Assembly: GCF_009674765.1 (NCBI RefSeq)
Contig: NZ_WKKF01000004.1
Location: 62,001-126,000 of the forward strand
From: Metabacillus idriensis
GTDB lineage: Bacteria > Bacillota > Bacilli > Bacillales > Bacillaceae
Length of the DNA: 64,000 bases
Direction: 5' to 3'
Position 1 is the stretch's first letter; each line of letters starts with the position of its first letter. Below are positions 63,818 through 64,000 of this stretch, piece after piece. Below the pieces are notes generated by a model. The model saw only the letters and a list, made by a program, of their open reading frames with translations, did not search any database and was not told the origin of the DNA. The position numbers were made by a program, and so were the translations under genes.

Positions 63818-63846
63818 GTGACAACGCGAAGGATTTTGTATATAAT
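63818..63846 (+). promoter_or_regulatory. Sigma-A promoter reading out of the window
   Basis: GTGACA (63818-63823) and TATAAT (63841-63846), spacing 17. The gene served lies beyond base 64000; in B. subtilis aroA (DAHP synthase) would be next. Confidence 0.65.
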
Positions 63847-63861
63847 TATCACTAATTACTA

Positions 63862-63888
63862 AAGAAAATGTATCATATTTTCTTTTTT
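63862..63888 (+). terminator. AT-rich hairpin with T-tract in leader
   Basis: AAAGAAAAT / ATTTTCTTT stem, loop of 7, then TTTTT, only about 10 bases after the predicted transcription start. Weak, all-AT stem; possible attenuator. Confidence 0.4.
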
Positions 63889-64000
63889 TAAGAAAGCTGA
63901 TGCAGGTTTGCATCACGCCTGCACACTAGTTTTGAAGGGATGCATGTACAAGCCGGATTTCGGCTTTTCATAAGAGTTTCTTCAATTTTAAAAAACGCGA

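Overview
The window looks like the chromosome of a low-GC, spore-forming member of the Bacillaceae, of the Bacillus/Metabacillus type. This rests on gene order and on direct sequence features. The order pckA / metK / asnB ... ytoA-ytpA-ytpB-ytqB-ytqA-ytzC-ytrABCEF ... leuS-ytwF ... ytfP-ytgP-ytzG-ytzE-pbuO-pepV-cysK(ytkP)-ytlPQR-amyX-ytmP-ytzH-trmB-ytnP-ytzB-ytoP-ytoQ-ytpPQR-sftA-murC-ytxGHJ follows the B. subtilis 'yt' region from pckA to just before aroA/ccpA. Ribosome binding sites are strong (AGGAGG type), TTG and GTG starts are frequent, and there is a SAM riboswitch before metK, a leucine T-box before leuS, and spore-related genes (cse60, sftA). There are no rRNA or tRNA genes, no insertion sequences with a transposase, no CRISPR array and no prophage.

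Layout. 1-9.2 kb: the 5' part of a dicarboxylate/amino-acid symporter gene, pckA with a CcpN-like operator, SAM riboswitch-metK, asnB, a two-gene module (family 4 glycosyltransferase + PAP2 phosphatase) not part of the B. subtilis order, a 36-codon small gene and ytoA. 9.3-13.7 kb: ytpA/ytpB (lipid and terpenoid enzymes), ytqB/ytqA and two small genes. 13.7-18.5 kb: a YtrA-type ABC exporter operon with a 15-bp-arm operator, then a frameshifted small gene. 18.6-20 kb: an MFS exporter behind a promoter-terminator leader. 20-25.3 kb: a ketone-body / 3-hydroxybutyrate catabolic island (sigma-54 activator, -24/-12 promoter, CoA transferase A and B, GntP-type permease, SDR dehydrogenase). 25.3-34.3 kb: ytvB, T-box-leuS, rhodanese, two small genes, an FAD protein, the YtgP flippase and a pseudouridine synthase. 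34.3-49.5 kb: ytzE, PurR-type pbuO, dipeptidase, MFS, cysteine synthase, the ytlP-lrgAB-like-ytlQ-ytlR group, type I pullulanase, ytmP/ytzH, trmB and ytnP. 49.5-63 kb: peptidases, DUF84 protein, ytoQ, a lipoprotein, ytpPQR, the translocase sftA, murC, an M29 aminopeptidase, the sigma-B type ytxGH genes, brxC and a methyltransferase. 63-64 kb: a nine-unit 52-bp tandem repeat that ends a truncated FtsA-like gene, then a promoter-rich segment reading out of the window.

How the genes work together: most are housekeeping genes (amino-acid, nucleobase, cell-wall and translation functions). The accessory parts are the ketone-body island, the glycosyltransferase/PAP2 pair, the LrgAB-like pair and a large amount of intergenic repeat DNA: two copies of a GC-rich long-hairpin element, several members of a second family carrying CAGACAGATAAG/TAGCTCCG words, and three arrays of short degenerate tandem repeats. 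I did not find a convincing completely new multi-gene system. The most interesting items are the sigma-54 control region of the hydroxybutyrate operon, the promoter-terminator leader of the MFS gene, the frameshifted gene at 18.1 kb, the palindrome before ytlR, and the tandem array that cuts off the FtsA-like gene. Family assignments come from recognising motifs and gene order by eye; no database search was possible.
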